From the NCBI RefSeq assembly GCF_024649945.1, contig NZ_JANKMS010000009.1, forward strand, positions 228,336-292,335: a DNA stretch of 64,000 nucleotides, in the 5' to 3' direction. The notes under the pieces are model-generated. The model had not been told where the DNA came from and searched no databases. It saw only the letters and a program-made list of their open reading frames with translations. The position numbers and the translations under genes are program-made. The stretch is from Flavobacterium panacis. Its GTDB lineage: Bacteria; Bacteroidota; Bacteroidia; Flavobacteriales; Flavobacteriaceae. Positions within the stretch are counted from its first letter, which is position 1, and the number at the start of each line of letters is the position of its first letter. Below are positions 1 to 7,568 of the stretch, in pieces.

Positions 1-471
1 CATGGCGTAAACGGATTTACATTAAATCCAGCAATTGGTACATTTTACCTTTCACATCCAAACATGAGATTTCCAAAAGACGGAAATATTTATTCGGTAA
101 ACGAAGGGAATTATGTTCATTTTCCGCAGGGAGTAAAAAATTATATTAAATACTGCCAGGAAGAAAAAGAAAACAGACCTTATACTTCTAGATATATCGG
201 AAGTTTAGTTTCCGATTTTCATCGTAATATGATTAAAGGCGGTATTTATATTTATCCAACAAGTTCTAAAGCGCCAAAAGGGAAGTTACGTTTGTTGTAT
301 GAATGTAATCCAATGGCGTTTTTAGCAGAACAAGCAGGAGGAAAAGCAACAGACGGATTTAGCAGGATTATGGAAATCAAACCAACAGAACTGCACCAAA
401 GAGTTCCATTTTTCTGCGGAAGCTATAATATGGTAGAAAAAGCAGAGGAATTTATGGCAGGAGCTAACTGA
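1..471 (+). CDS. fbp: fructose-1,6-bisphosphatase class 1, 3' end (partial)
   Basis: The reading frame is open from base 1, so the gene starts to the left of the window; 156 codons and the TGA stop are seen. It is the C-terminal part of class 1 fructose-1,6-bisphosphatase, which removes the 1-phosphate of fructose 1,6-bisphosphate in gluconeogenesis in the cytoplasm. Recognisable family motifs are NGFTLNPAIGTF at the left edge, the RYIGSLVSDFHRN stretch, the KGGIYIYP segment and, near the end, KLRLLYECNPMAFLAEQAGG, the strand and helix that line the substrate and metal site. A terminator hairpin follows 37 bases after the stop. The identification is firm; the N-terminal half cannot be judged. 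Confidence 0.95.
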   Translation, partial: HGVNGFTLNPAIGTFYLSHPNMRFPKDGNIYSVNEGNYVHFPQGVKNYIKYCQEEKENRPYTSRYIGSLVSDFHRNMIKGGIYIYPTSSKAPKGKLRLLYECNPMAFLAEQAGGKATDGFSRIMEIKPTELHQRVPFFCGSYNMVEKAEEFMAGAN

Positions 472-507
472 GTTTTCAGTTACAGTCGCAGTTTTCAGTG
501 ATATTTC

Positions 508-541
508 AAACCCGATAGGTTTTTAAAACCTGTCGGGTTTT
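508..541 (+). terminator. intrinsic terminator after fbp
   Basis: A long stem (AAACCCGATAGG ... CCTGTCGGGTTT) with a TTTTTAAAA loop, ending in a T run. Its CCCGAYAG core recurs in other terminators of this window. Confidence 0.8.
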
Positions 542-588
542 CTATTTCAAAAGTATTTTTAATTCTCATTATTAACTATAAAAAATAA

Positions 589-621
589 GCCCAACAGATT
601 TAAATAATCTGTTGGGCTTTT
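589..621. terminator. bidirectional terminator between fbp and the TerB-like gene
   Basis: A perfect 12-bp stem GCCCAACAGATT / AATCTGTTGGGC with a 5-base loop, followed by TTTTGG on the plus strand and preceded by A-rich sequence that serves as a T run on the minus strand. It lies between two convergent genes and can end both. Confidence 0.8.
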
Positions 622-689
622 GGTTTTTATAAAATCTCAATTTTAAGACAGCAGCAAGCTGAATACTGCAACTGCGACTGAAAACTTTT

Positions 690-1121
690 TTATTTGTTCA
701 TGTTTTCCATTTCGAAAAGGAAAGTATCCAAATCTACTTTTTTGTCTACTAAAGAAAGTGCTTTTGCAACAATATAATCTACGTTTCCTGGAGTAAATCC
801 TAAAGCTAATCCCATACGTCTTAGCATTACTTCTTGTAAATCACCTAAATGGTGGTCAACGTGAACCATTCTTGCCAAATCATATAAACGCTCTAAACGT
901 TGTGTATATAAATAAGGTGGGTTTATTGGATGTTTCCATGGATCTGAAAGGATCTCTTTGTATTCTTCTTCTGAAATTTGTAATGTTGAAGCAATTTTAT
1001 TCAAAAATTCTTGCTCTTCCGGGCTTATTTTTCCGTCAGCAAAAGCAACACGCACAATTGCAGAGAAATGACCTCTGTTTCTTTGTTTGAATTCGTTATC
1101 AAATAATTCTGAAAATGGCAT
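690..1121 (-). CDS. TerB-like (tellurite resistance / DjlA N-terminal type) helical protein
   Basis: A 143-residue soluble protein. Residues 18-70 (HFSAIVRVAFADGKISPEEQ) match the first half of the TerB fold, an all-helical domain that carries acidic metal-binding residues; here the ADGKISPEE motif supplies them. The C-terminal half has DHHLGDLQEVMLRRM, also typical of TerB-like proteins in Bacteroidota. No signal peptide or membrane segment. It stands alone, with a bidirectional terminator downstream and the divergent HupE-like gene upstream. TerB domains occur in stress and tellurite systems, but no other ter gene is nearby, so the cellular role here is unknown. Confidence 0.8.
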   Translation of the reverse strand: MPFSELFDNEFKQRNRGHFSAIVRVAFADGKISPEEQEFLNKIASTLQISEEEYKEILSDPWKHPINPPYLYTQRLERLYDLARMVHVDHHLGDLQEVMLRRMGLALGFTPGNVDYIVAKALSLVDKKVDLDTFLFEMENMNK

Positions 1122-1292
1122 AATTAATTAGTTTTTTAAAGAACAAATATAATCCTATTTTTAAATTTTTGATTTTAATTTTCTCATAAAATTTAACTTA
1201 TTTTTATTGCACGATTTACCGACGCAAATCTTTAATTCCTGAAAATTAATTGTAAGTTTACAACCCCTAATTATTTAAATTATAGATTACCT

Positions 1293-1886
1293 ATGTCACA
1301 ATTTTGGATTTATTTTCAAATAGGATTAAAACACGTTTTAGATATTAACGCTTACGATCACGTTCTTTTTTTAATCGCATTAACCGTTCCGTATTTATTT
1401 AAAGACTGGAAAAGAATATTTTTTCTTGTTTCGATTTTTACAATTGGTCATACGTTGGCTTTAATTCTTTCTGTTTACGGAATTGTTACTATAAAAGTAA
1501 ATCTTGTAGAATTTCTTATTCCGATTACGATTTTGATAACAGCTCTTTATCATTTGTTTACAGCTGGAAAGACGTCTAAAAATGATAGCATAAATCTAGT
1601 ATTTTTCATAACTTTATTCTTTGGTATTATTCATGGTTTAGGATTCTCAAATTATTTCAAAACAATTTTAGGAGGTTCTGCAACATCAAAATTGCTACCT
1701 TTGGGAGAGTTTGCTTTAGGAATTGAAGCTGCACAGTTAGTGGTGGTTTTTGTTGTTTTGGTAATATCATATATTGTGCAAACGGTTTTTCGTTTTTCAA
1801 AACGCGACTGGGCACTTGTAATGTCGGCTTTTATTATTGGAGTTGTAGTTCCGATGATTATTGAAAGTCCGATTTGGAACAGATAA
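1293..1886 (+). CDS. HupE/UreJ-family membrane protein
   Basis: A 197-residue integral membrane protein with about six hydrophobic helices. The family signature is clear: IGLKHVLDINAYDHVLFLIAL near residues 11-31, FTIGHTLALIL around 50, and FFGIIHGLGFSNYF around 110. These conserved His and Asp residues inside membrane helices are thought to bind nickel or another divalent metal in HupE and UreJ, which accompany hydrogenase or urease. No hydrogenase or urease gene is present here, so transport of nickel or cobalt is only an inference. The stop is 5 bases before the dCMP deaminase start, which implies one transcript. Confidence 0.85.
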   Translation: MSQFWIYFQIGLKHVLDINAYDHVLFLIALTVPYLFKDWKRIFFLVSIFTIGHTLALILSVYGIVTIKVNLVEFLIPITILITALYHLFTAGKTSKNDSINLVFFITLFFGIIHGLGFSNYFKTILGGSATSKLLPLGEFALGIEAAQLVVVFVVLVISYIVQTVFRFSKRDWALVMSAFIIGVVVPMIIESPIWNR

Positions 1887-1891
1887 AATAA

Positions 1892-2323
1892 ATGGAAGTA
1901 AAAAAACTGAATAAATACGATAAAGCATACCTGCGAATTGCAAAAGAGTGGAGCTTGCTTTCTTATTGTAAACGCAAACAAGTCGGAGCTATTATCGTAA
2001 AAGATAGAATGATCATTTCTGATGGTTACAACGGAACACCATCTGGATTTGAAAATTGCTGCGAAGATGAAGACGGTTTAACACGCTGGGATGTTTTACA
2101 TGCAGAAGCCAATGCAATTCTTAAAGTGGCAAGATCAACACAATCTTGTGAAGGCGCAACTTTATATATTACGCTTTCTCCGTGTAAAGAATGCAGTAAA
2201 TTAATTCATCAGTCGGGAATAAAAAGAGTGGTTTACCATAATGGATACCGTGATGATTCTGGAATTCAATTTTTAATAAAAGCAGGTGTGGAAGTAGAAC
2301 ATATTCCTGTTTTAGAAGAGTAA
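1892..2323 (+). CDS. dCMP/deoxycytidylate deaminase family protein
   Basis: A 143-residue zinc-dependent cytidine deaminase-fold enzyme. The zinc ligands and catalytic Glu are seen as HAE (residues 70-72, in HAEANAI) and PCKEC (97-101). The GYNGTP motif at 45-50 is typical of dCMP deaminases of the ComEB type, which convert dCMP to dUMP and feed dTMP synthesis. It sits 5 bases after the HupE-like gene and its stop abuts the start of the S41 protease gene, an arrangement that suggests co-translation. Other deaminase substrates cannot be excluded from sequence alone, but the dCMP assignment fits length and motifs. Confidence 0.9.
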   Translation: MEVKKLNKYDKAYLRIAKEWSLLSYCKRKQVGAIIVKDRMIISDGYNGTPSGFENCCEDEDGLTRWDVLHAEANAILKVARSTQSCEGATLYITLSPCKECSKLIHQSGIKRVVYHNGYRDDSGIQFLIKAGVEVEHIPVLEE

Positions 2324-3901
2324 ATGAAATTTAATTCAAAATATTTGCCCATAATAATCGGAGCCACTTTTGCTCTGGGAACGGTTGTCGGAAGCCTTAT
2401 GAATGCTCCCGTCGATGATCAGCTTTTGGCAAAAAATTACTCCAAAACCAAACTCAACAAACTGATTGATTTTATCAATAATGAATATGTTGACAGCATT
2501 AATACCGATTCTATTGTAAATCTAACAGTAGATAATATTCTTTCCAAACTAGATCCGCATTCCGTTTATATTCCGCCAAGCGAACAAGCAGAAGTTGCTG
2601 AAAGTATGAAAGGTGATTTCGTTGGAATCGGAATCAATTTTTATATGTATAAAGATTCGGTTGCGATTATAAAACCAATTGAAAACGGACCTTCAGCAAG
2701 AGCGGGATTAAAGTCTGGAGATAGAATTTTATTTGCAGGAAAAACAAAATTATACGGTAGAAAACTACCTTCAGATAGTTTGTTTTCACAATTAAAAGGT
2801 TTACAAGGTTCGGAAATCGAATTGACTGTTTTTAGAAAATCAGAAAAAAAGAAATTAAAGTTTAAAGTCAAAAGAGATGTTATTCCGATTAAAAGTGTGG
2901 ATGCTTCTTTGTTGATTGGAAACAATATTGGTTACATCAAAATAAACCGTTTTGCTGAAACTACTTTCAATGAATTTAAAACAGGTTTAACAAGATTAAA
3001 ACAAAAAGGAATTCAGTCGCTGGTAATTGATCTTCGTGACAATGGAGGAGGTTATATGGAAGAAGCGATCGCCATTGCTGATGAATTTCTAAAAGATAAA
3101 CAGCTGATTGTTTTTACAAAAAGTAAAAATGGATCAACAGATAAAACGTATGCTACAAAAGCCGGAAGTTTTGAAACCGGTAAAGTATATGTTTTGATTA
3201 ATGAAAACAGTGCTTCTGCGAGCGAAATTTTAGCAGGAGCAATTCAGGATAATGACCGTGGAACTATTGTCGGAAGACGTTCTTTTGGAAAAGGTCTTGT
3301 TCAAAGAGAAATGGATTTTAATGACGGATCTGCTGTAAGATTGACGGTAGCTCGTTATTATACGCCAACAGGAAGATCAATTCAAAAACCTTATAAAAAA
3401 GGAAATGAAGAATATTTTAAAGAATCAGAAGCTAGAATTGCTACCGGAGAATTGTATGCAAAAGATAGTATTAAAGTAGCAGATTCATTAAAATTCAAAA
3501 CCCCAAAAGGTAAAATCGTTTACGGTGGCGGCGGAATTGTACCAGATGTTTTTGTGCCAATGGAAGCAGAACACGGTAATGAAAACGTTGGTTATTTGTT
3601 GCAAACAGGAATTGTCGGCCATTTTGTTTTTGAAGAATTAGACAAGGATAGAAATGCTTTTAAAGGAGATAATTTTAATACGTTTTTAAATAAGATGAAG
3701 ACATCTGATGTGTACTTCAAAAAGTTTAAAAACTATATTTTAATGACTGGTTTAGACTTGAAGCTTGATAAGACGAAAGCCCTTGTGAACCGTTATATTA
3801 CTGCTGAATTTGCTCGACAATTGTTTGGTGAATTGTATTATTATGATGTGATCTTGAAAGATGACGCAATGATTAAAACCATTCTCAATCCGAAGAAATA
3901 A
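2324..3901 (+). CDS. S41 family C-terminal processing peptidase
   Basis: A 525-residue periplasmic serine protease. An uncleaved or cleaved N-terminal hydrophobic segment (about residues 7-27) directs it across the inner membrane. A PDZ domain lies at about 85-185 (GDFVGIGINF, then the GPSARAGLKSGDRIL turn) and the S41 peptidase domain at about 195-400. The Ser/Lys dyad is visible: Ser298 in NSASASEI and Lys323 in RSFGKGLVQ. Such Ctp/Prc proteases trim or degrade periplasmic proteins from the C-terminus. The extra 120 C-terminal residues are common in Bacteroidota. The start ATG directly follows the dCMP deaminase stop, with no spacer. Confidence 0.93.
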   Translation: MKFNSKYLPIIIGATFALGTVVGSLMNAPVDDQLLAKNYSKTKLNKLIDFINNEYVDSINTDSIVNLTVDNILSKLDPHSVYIPPSEQAEVAESMKGDFVGIGINFYMYKDSVAIIKPIENGPSARAGLKSGDRILFAGKTKLYGRKLPSDSLFSQLKGLQGSEIELTVFRKSEKKKLKFKVKRDVIPIKSVDASLLIGNNIGYIKINRFAETTFNEFKTGLTRLKQKGIQSLVIDLRDNGGGYMEEAIAIADEFLKDKQLIVFTKSKNGSTDKTYATKAGSFETGKVYVLINENSASASEILAGAIQDNDRGTIVGRRSFGKGLVQREMDFNDGSAVRLTVARYYTPTGRSIQKPYKKGNEEYFKESEARIATGELYAKDSIKVADSLKFKTPKGKIVYGGGGIVPDVFVPMEAEHGNENVGYLLQTGIVGHFVFEELDKDRNAFKGDNFNTFLNKMKTSDVYFKKFKNYILMTGLDLKLDKTKALVNRYITAEFARQLFGELYYYDVILKDDAMIKTILNPKK

Positions 3902-3918
3902 CTTCAAACTTTTATATC

Positions 3919-4284
3919 ATGAAAATAGAAACCGTTATTAATGCAGAAATCGAACTTCTGACTGCTATTAAAAAATCGGATGTTATGGCTTTGGAAACAA
4001 TCCTTCATGATGATTTGCTTTTCAATATGCCTGATGGGCAAACAATAACTAAAGATTTCGATTTAAATTCGTATCGCTCCGGAAAAATGAAAATAGATTT
4101 TTTAGAAGCTTGCGATCAAATCGTAAACATAATTGAAAGTACAGCAGTGGTTACGGTTACGGTTTCATTAAAAGGAACTTACGATAATAATCCAATTAAC
4201 GGAGTTTTCAAATATATTAGAGTTTGGAAAAAAATAGGTAAAAATTTAAAAGTCATTGCAGGAAGCTGTGTCCAGCTGGCATAA
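3919..4284 (+). CDS. NTF2-like / DUF4440-type protein
   Basis: A 121-residue protein with no signal peptide. The pattern of an N-terminal helix (VINAEIELLTAIKKSDVMALETIL), a strand with DDLLFNMPDG, and a curved sheet of beta strands (AVVTVTVSLKGTY, FKYIRVWKKIG) ending in IAGSCVQL is that of the cone-shaped NTF2/SnoaL fold (DUF4440). Members bind small ligands or form accessory domains, and many have no known substrate. It begins 17 bases after the S41 protease and is probably in the same operon. The exact function cannot be told. Confidence 0.75.
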   Translation: MKIETVINAEIELLTAIKKSDVMALETILHDDLLFNMPDGQTITKDFDLNSYRSGKMKIDFLEACDQIVNIIESTAVVTVTVSLKGTYDNNPINGVFKYIRVWKKIGKNLKVIAGSCVQLA

Positions 4285-4322
4285 AGTTTGAAGCTGAGAA
4301 AATAATATTAACTTAAAAACTT

Positions 4323-4357
4323 AGCGAACATTGCATTAATCCTAGTGCAATTTGCGG
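4323..4357. repeat. short inverted repeat of the GCGAA/TTTGC type
   Basis: GCGAACATTGCA and TGCAATTTGCG flank a 10-base loop in the spacer before the lipoprotein gene. It resembles the CGCAAAG-type inverted repeats found elsewhere in the window but is shorter. Confidence 0.4.
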
Positions 4358-4372
4358 TTAAATCCATAAAAT

Positions 4373-4690
4373 ATGAAAAATCTAAAAAGAATAAGTTTCC
4401 TAGTGCTTTTAATGACTTTTGTAATCTCCTGTACGACTATGAAAAATGATGCAAATAATCCAGTTTCAGGAAGAGTAGAGTCTATTGAAGGCGGAAAAGA
4501 CGGTTACACGGCAAAAATCACCACAGACAATAAAGAGGTTTATTTTGCTACGATTAGCATTGTAAATGTTGGTGGACCTCAAAACTACAAACAAGTAAAA
4601 ATCGGAGATGTGGTAACTGTAAAAGGAGAAAAATGGAAAATGGAGGATGAAAATCACATAAAAGTAACAGAAATCGTTTCGGTTAAATAA
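4373..4690 (+). CDS. small secreted lipoprotein, unknown function
   Basis: A 105-residue protein with a lipoprotein signal peptide: basic start MKNLKR, hydrophobic core FLVLLMTFV, lipobox VISC with Cys20. The mature part (SGRVESIEGGKDGYTAKITTDNKEVYFATISI ... VKIGDVVTVKGEKWKMEDENHIKV) looks like a small beta barrel of OB-fold type, since it alternates short strands and ends in a VxVxGxxW pattern. I do not recognise a named family. It is likely anchored in the outer or inner membrane facing the periplasm. A long inverted repeat follows. Confidence 0.7.
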   Translation: MKNLKRISFLVLLMTFVISCTTMKNDANNPVSGRVESIEGGKDGYTAKITTDNKEVYFATISIVNVGGPQNYKQVKIGDVVTVKGEKWKMEDENHIKVTEIVSVK

Positions 4691-4708
4691 GCGAAAGACA
4701 AAAAAATA

Positions 4709-4850
4709 AAACCATTAAGAGATTAAGTTAATTAAGCTTTAAGCTTATTTTTTAATCTTTTAATGGTTTTTTTATGGTCAATTCTTAATGTACTTTGAAG
4801 TAAAGTATTTTAAGGCAAAAGCTTAATTAACTTAATGTCTTTAATGGTTT
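4709..4850. repeat. long imperfect inverted repeat, AAACCATTAAG family
   Basis: The left arm at 4709-4738 (AAACCATTAAGAGATTAAG then TTAATTAAGC) and the right arm at 4821-4850 are reverse complements with 28 of 30 positions matching. A third, partial copy (TTAATCTTTTAATGGTTT) lies in the loop at 4751-4768 and can form a shorter hairpin with the left arm followed by a T run, so the inner part can act as a terminator for the lipoprotein gene. It lies between convergent genes. Confidence 0.65.
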
Positions 4851-4862
4851 AAAAAGGAAAAA

Positions 4863-5483
4863 TTATCGAATACTATCGTGAGCATGAGTTTGCGTGCCGT
4901 TATTCCATAAAGTAAGAATATCTGTAGCTACAGCAGCGCCGCTTCCGGCGGCAATGGCTAATTGACTTCTCCAGCCTGCTAAAGTTCCGATAACATAAAT
5001 GCCATCAGCGACTTTATGATCTTCATTTTTTAACTGAATTCGTTGTTTTTCTGGAAGCGCTTTTTTATGCGGTTCAACAAATTGCATTAAACCTTCAATG
5101 TCGAAAGTATTGGCAGAACCAATTCCGATCACGATATTTTTTGTTTTATAAGAGTTTTTGTTGGTTACAACAGTAAATTCAGGATAACTGCCTTCAACTT
5201 TCATTACTTTCTCATTTGGAATCTGAGTAATGTGTGGGTAAGTTGTAGCTAAATCCTGTGTGCTTTCAGTTAAAAGTTCAGAGCCTAATTTTCCTGGTGT
5301 AATTCCGTAAGCGTTATAAAAGATTGCCTCTTGTAAAGAAGAATTTTTCTGATGTGTAAAAATTCCAATTTTTTTGTCAGTAACAAAAGTTTTGTTTTTC
5401 GCGGATCCTAAGACTAGAGCGCAAGACATTCCTGAAACTCCTCCGCCTATAATTAAAACGTCAAACATATTATCTGTTGTCAT
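4863..5483 (-). CDS. short FAD-binding (thioredoxin reductase-like) protein
   Basis: A 206-residue flavoprotein. The N-terminal Rossmann motif GGGVSG (about residues 12-17, following FDVLII) and the C-terminal DGIYVIGTLAGWRSQLAIAAGSGAAVA stretch are the two FAD-binding parts of thioredoxin reductase-like proteins. The NADPH domain normally inserted between them is absent and there is no CxxC redox pair, so it is not thioredoxin reductase. The longest start (5483) overlaps the upstream small gene by 14 bases; a second ATG at 5468, immediately before FDVLII, avoids the overlap and may be the true start. Role unknown; an NAD(P)-independent oxidoreductase or a subunit are possible. Confidence 0.8.
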   Translation of the reverse strand: MTTDNMFDVLIIGGGVSGMSCALVLGSAKNKTFVTDKKIGIFTHQKNSSLQEAIFYNAYGITPGKLGSELLTESTQDLATTYPHITQIPNEKVMKVEGSYPEFTVVTNKNSYKTKNIVIGIGSANTFDIEGLMQFVEPHKKALPEKQRIQLKNEDHKVADGIYVIGTLAGWRSQLAIAAGSGAAVATDILTLWNNGTQTHAHDSIR

Positions 5484-5673
5484 TCATTTTTTCTTCAATT
5501 CTTTTTGAAATCCTAAAAATCAAAAGAATCAGAACAGCGCAAAATGAAGCGGCGATTCCAATAAAAGCTACCATACTATCTCCTTGAAAAGGATTTTTAA
5601 AGTCTAATAGCGTAATATTAAAAACAATTAAAGCTAATGCTAAAAGCACTAAGATTGAAGTGAAAATTTTCAT
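5470..5673 (-). CDS. small two-helix membrane protein, unknown
   Basis: A 67-residue protein with two hydrophobic segments, about residues 3-22 (FTSILVLLALALIVFNITLL) and 33-54 (MVAFIGIAASFCAVLILLIF), joined by a short polar loop and ending in a charged tail RISKRIEEKMNDN. It reads straight into the FAD protein gene. I do not recognise the family. The overlap and common strand suggest co-expression with the FAD protein. Confidence 0.65.
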   Translation of the reverse strand: MKIFTSILVLLALALIVFNITLLDFKNPFQGDSMVAFIGIAASFCAVLILLIFRISKRIEEKMNDNR

Positions 5674-5776
5674 AAGATTGTTTCTGTTTGGTCTAAAATA
5701 ATAAAGTAGAACCCTGAAAAATGACTAAGAGTTATATTTTAGAATATTTTACGGGGTAAATTTATAAAAATAAATT

Positions 5777-6355
5777 TTAGACAAACAAACCTTTAACATT
5801 AGCAGCAAATAATTTAACAGCAATTGCTAAAAGTATCACTCCAAATGTCTTGCGAACTACTCCAAGTCCGTTTTCTCCTAACAAATTTTCGATTTTTTTG
5901 GATGACTTCAAAACGATATACACCAGAATAATATTAAGAAGAATTGCAATGATAATGTTAATAGTGTGAAATTGAGATCTTAACGATAATAAAGTGGTCA
6001 TAGTTCCGGCACCAGCGATCAACGGAAATGCTAGCGGAACGATAGAAGCAGAACCTGGTTCTTCGTCACGATAAATCCTAATTCCTAAAATCATTTCTAA
6101 AGCAAGGAAAAATAAAACAAATGATCCGGCAACGGCAAATGAATGCACATCGATACCAATCAAGTTTAGTAAACCTTCTCCAACAAAAAGAAAAACAATC
6201 ATAATGGCTCCTGCAACGATAGATGCTTTTTCAGATTCGATGTGTCCGACTTTTGCTCTTAAATTGACAATAATCGGAATAGAACCAACAATATCAATTA
6301 CGGCAAAAAGTACCATACTTACAGTGACAATTTCTTTAAAGCTAATTTCTAACAT
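5777..6355 (-). CDS. MarC family integral membrane protein
   Basis: A 192-residue protein with six predicted membrane helices. Family features are the opening helix with VSMVLFAVIDIVGSIPIIV, the central GSFVLFFLALEMILGI, the SIVPLAFPLIAGAGTMTTLLSL segment, and the conserved LGENGLGVVRKTFGVILLAIAVK near the C-terminus. MarC-like (UPF0056) proteins sit in the inner membrane; the original link to multiple antibiotic resistance was not upheld, and the transported substrate is not known. A minus-strand -7 box (TACTTTTG, positions 6390-6397) lies 35 bases upstream of the start. Confidence 0.9.
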   Translation of the reverse strand: MLEISFKEIVTVSMVLFAVIDIVGSIPIIVNLRAKVGHIESEKASIVAGAIMIVFLFVGEGLLNLIGIDVHSFAVAGSFVLFFLALEMILGIRIYRDEEPGSASIVPLAFPLIAGAGTMTTLLSLRSQFHTINIIIAILLNIILVYIVLKSSKKIENLLGENGLGVVRKTFGVILLAIAVKLFAANVKGLFV

Positions 6356-6663
6356 AGTATGTTGAATTTAAAGTGTTAAAAAACTGGTGCAAAAGTAGAT
6401 AATAAAGTTAGGTGTTTTTTCTTTAGAATGTATTTTTGTTATAAAAACATGTTTTATTGGTTTAAAAAGTGATATTTGTAACAATTGTGTTTTTTGTCGT
6501 AAAGTTTCGCAAATATTTTTAGCAAAGTTTCTCGAAGATTAAATTGTAAAAAGAATAAAAATGAAATAATTCTTTGTGAATCTCTGTGAAACTCTCTGCG
6601 AATCCCTGTGGTACATTTTTTATCTGCTTTCTTTGACTATCTTTGCACTCTAAAAATAATATC
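6356..6663. other. divergent intergenic region between marC-like and DUF3109 genes
   Basis: About 308 bases without a gene. Both ends carry flavobacterial -7 boxes: TACTTTTG on the minus strand (6390-6397) for the MarC-like gene and TATCTTTG on the plus strand (6638-6645) for the DUF3109 gene. Neither has a clear TTG at -33. The middle (6500-6612) holds decayed stretches of the type CTTTGTGAATCTCTGTGAAA and CGCAAA, which look like a worn copy of the CGCAAAG-type repeats, but no good inverted partner is seen. Confidence 0.5.
6638..6645 (+). promoter_or_regulatory. -7 promoter box for DUF3109 gene
   Basis: TATCTTTG fits the flavobacterial -7 consensus TAnnTTTG exactly. Because transcription would begin a few bases downstream, the in-frame TTG at 6643 cannot be the start codon, which supports ATG 6664. 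Confidence 0.6.
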
Positions 6664-7233
6664 ATGTTTCAGTTAGGTAAAACTATTATTTCAGAAGATA
6701 TTCTGGAAAAAGAATTTGTATGCAATTTGTCTGCTTGTAAAGGAGCTTGTTGTGTTGATGGAGATGCGGGTGCGCCTTTAAATGAGGCTGAAACCAAAAT
6801 ATTAGAAGAAATCTATCCTAAAGTAAAGCCTTTTTTAAGAAAAGAAGGAATTGCTGCAATTGAAGCGCAAGGAACTTGGATAACCGGAACAGACGGCGAC
6901 TTAGAAACTCCTCTTATTGATAATAAAGATTGTGCTTACGTAATTTTTGATGGAAAAACGGCACTTTGCGGAATTGAGCAAGCCTATAATCAAGGAATTG
7001 TTGATTGGAAAAAACCAGTTTCTTGTCACTTATATCCAATTCGAGTAAAAGACTTCACGGAATTTGCAGCGGTTAATTATGACAAATGGGATATTTGTGA
7101 TGATGCTTGTTCTTTAGGTAAAGAATTGGAAGTTCCAGTTTATAAATTTGTCAAAGAAGCGTTAATTCGTCGTTTTGGTGAAGACTGGTATATGGAACTT
7201 GAAAAAGTTGCTGAAGAACATAAAAATTCTTAA
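6664..7233 (+). CDS. DUF3109 family cysteine-rich protein
   Basis: A 189-residue cytoplasmic protein from ATG 6664; an in-frame TTG lies 21 bases upstream but falls within the promoter. The N-terminal motif FVCNLSACKGACCVDGDAGAPL (about residues 16-37) holds four of the family Cys residues, with others at CAYVIF, ALCGIEQ, SCHLYPIR and DICDDACSLG. The spacing resembles Fe-S or zinc-binding clusters of the YkgJ type. DUF3109 proteins are common in Bacteroidota and have no established function. A gap of 335 bases separates it from nrdB. Confidence 0.85.
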   Translation: MFQLGKTIISEDILEKEFVCNLSACKGACCVDGDAGAPLNEAETKILEEIYPKVKPFLRKEGIAAIEAQGTWITGTDGDLETPLIDNKDCAYVIFDGKTALCGIEQAYNQGIVDWKKPVSCHLYPIRVKDFTEFAAVNYDKWDICDDACSLGKELEVPVYKFVKEALIRRFGEDWYMELEKVAEEHKNS

Positions 7234-7568
7234 AATCAGCATCAAAAATTATAGTCATTTTGACTACATATTTTAACTCAAAAAAATAATTTTTTGACTC
7301 AAAAAAACTTTTTTAAAACTCTCTAAAATTTCTTGCTTTTTATATTAAAAAGTCTATATTTTACAGGCTTATTAGAAGTGTGAAACGGTTTTAAAATACT
7401 CATTAACAGTAAATTAATTATTGTCTGAAAAATTTCTCAAATTTTAGCCGTTGTTAAAAACTACCTCCGATTGTGAATAAGTTTGGCTTTTATTTTTGAC
7501 GTTAATTGACAATCTTTGTAGTCTACTGAAAAAGTAAAATTTCAATACAAAAATTAACAGAATCTGTC
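7234..7568 (+). other. nrdB upstream region
   Basis: A 335-base gene-free region. A palindrome with A/T runs (TTTTTTGACTCAAAAAA, about 7290-7307) may end the DUF3109 transcript. A promoter is placed at 7471-7498. No clear NrdR box pair and no cobalamin riboswitch core was seen by eye. Confidence 0.4.
7471..7498 (+). promoter_or_regulatory. candidate nrdB promoter with overlapping DnaA-box-like site
   Basis: TTG at 7471-7473, 17 bases, then TATTTTTG at 7491-7498, a full match to the flavobacterial promoter. The -33 element overlaps TGTGAATAA (7472-7480), the reverse complement of TTATTCACA, which fits the DnaA-box consensus. Control of nrd genes by DnaA is established in Escherichia coli; here it is only suggested by this single site. 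Confidence 0.45.

Noticed and set aside
690..1121. Tellurite resistance operon
   Set aside because: Only one TerB-like gene is present; no terC, terD or terZ nearby.
1293..1886. Hydrogenase or urease accessory locus
   Set aside because: The HupE/UreJ-like protein stands without any hydrogenase or urease gene.
1652..1981. 109-codon minus-strand ORF across the HupE-like and dCMP deaminase genes
   Set aside because: Both plus-strand genes have family motifs in this stretch; the minus frame has none.
6643..6663. TTG start for the DUF3109 protein
   Set aside because: The TTG is the end of a TAnnTTTG promoter box, so it would not be in the mRNA in a usable position.
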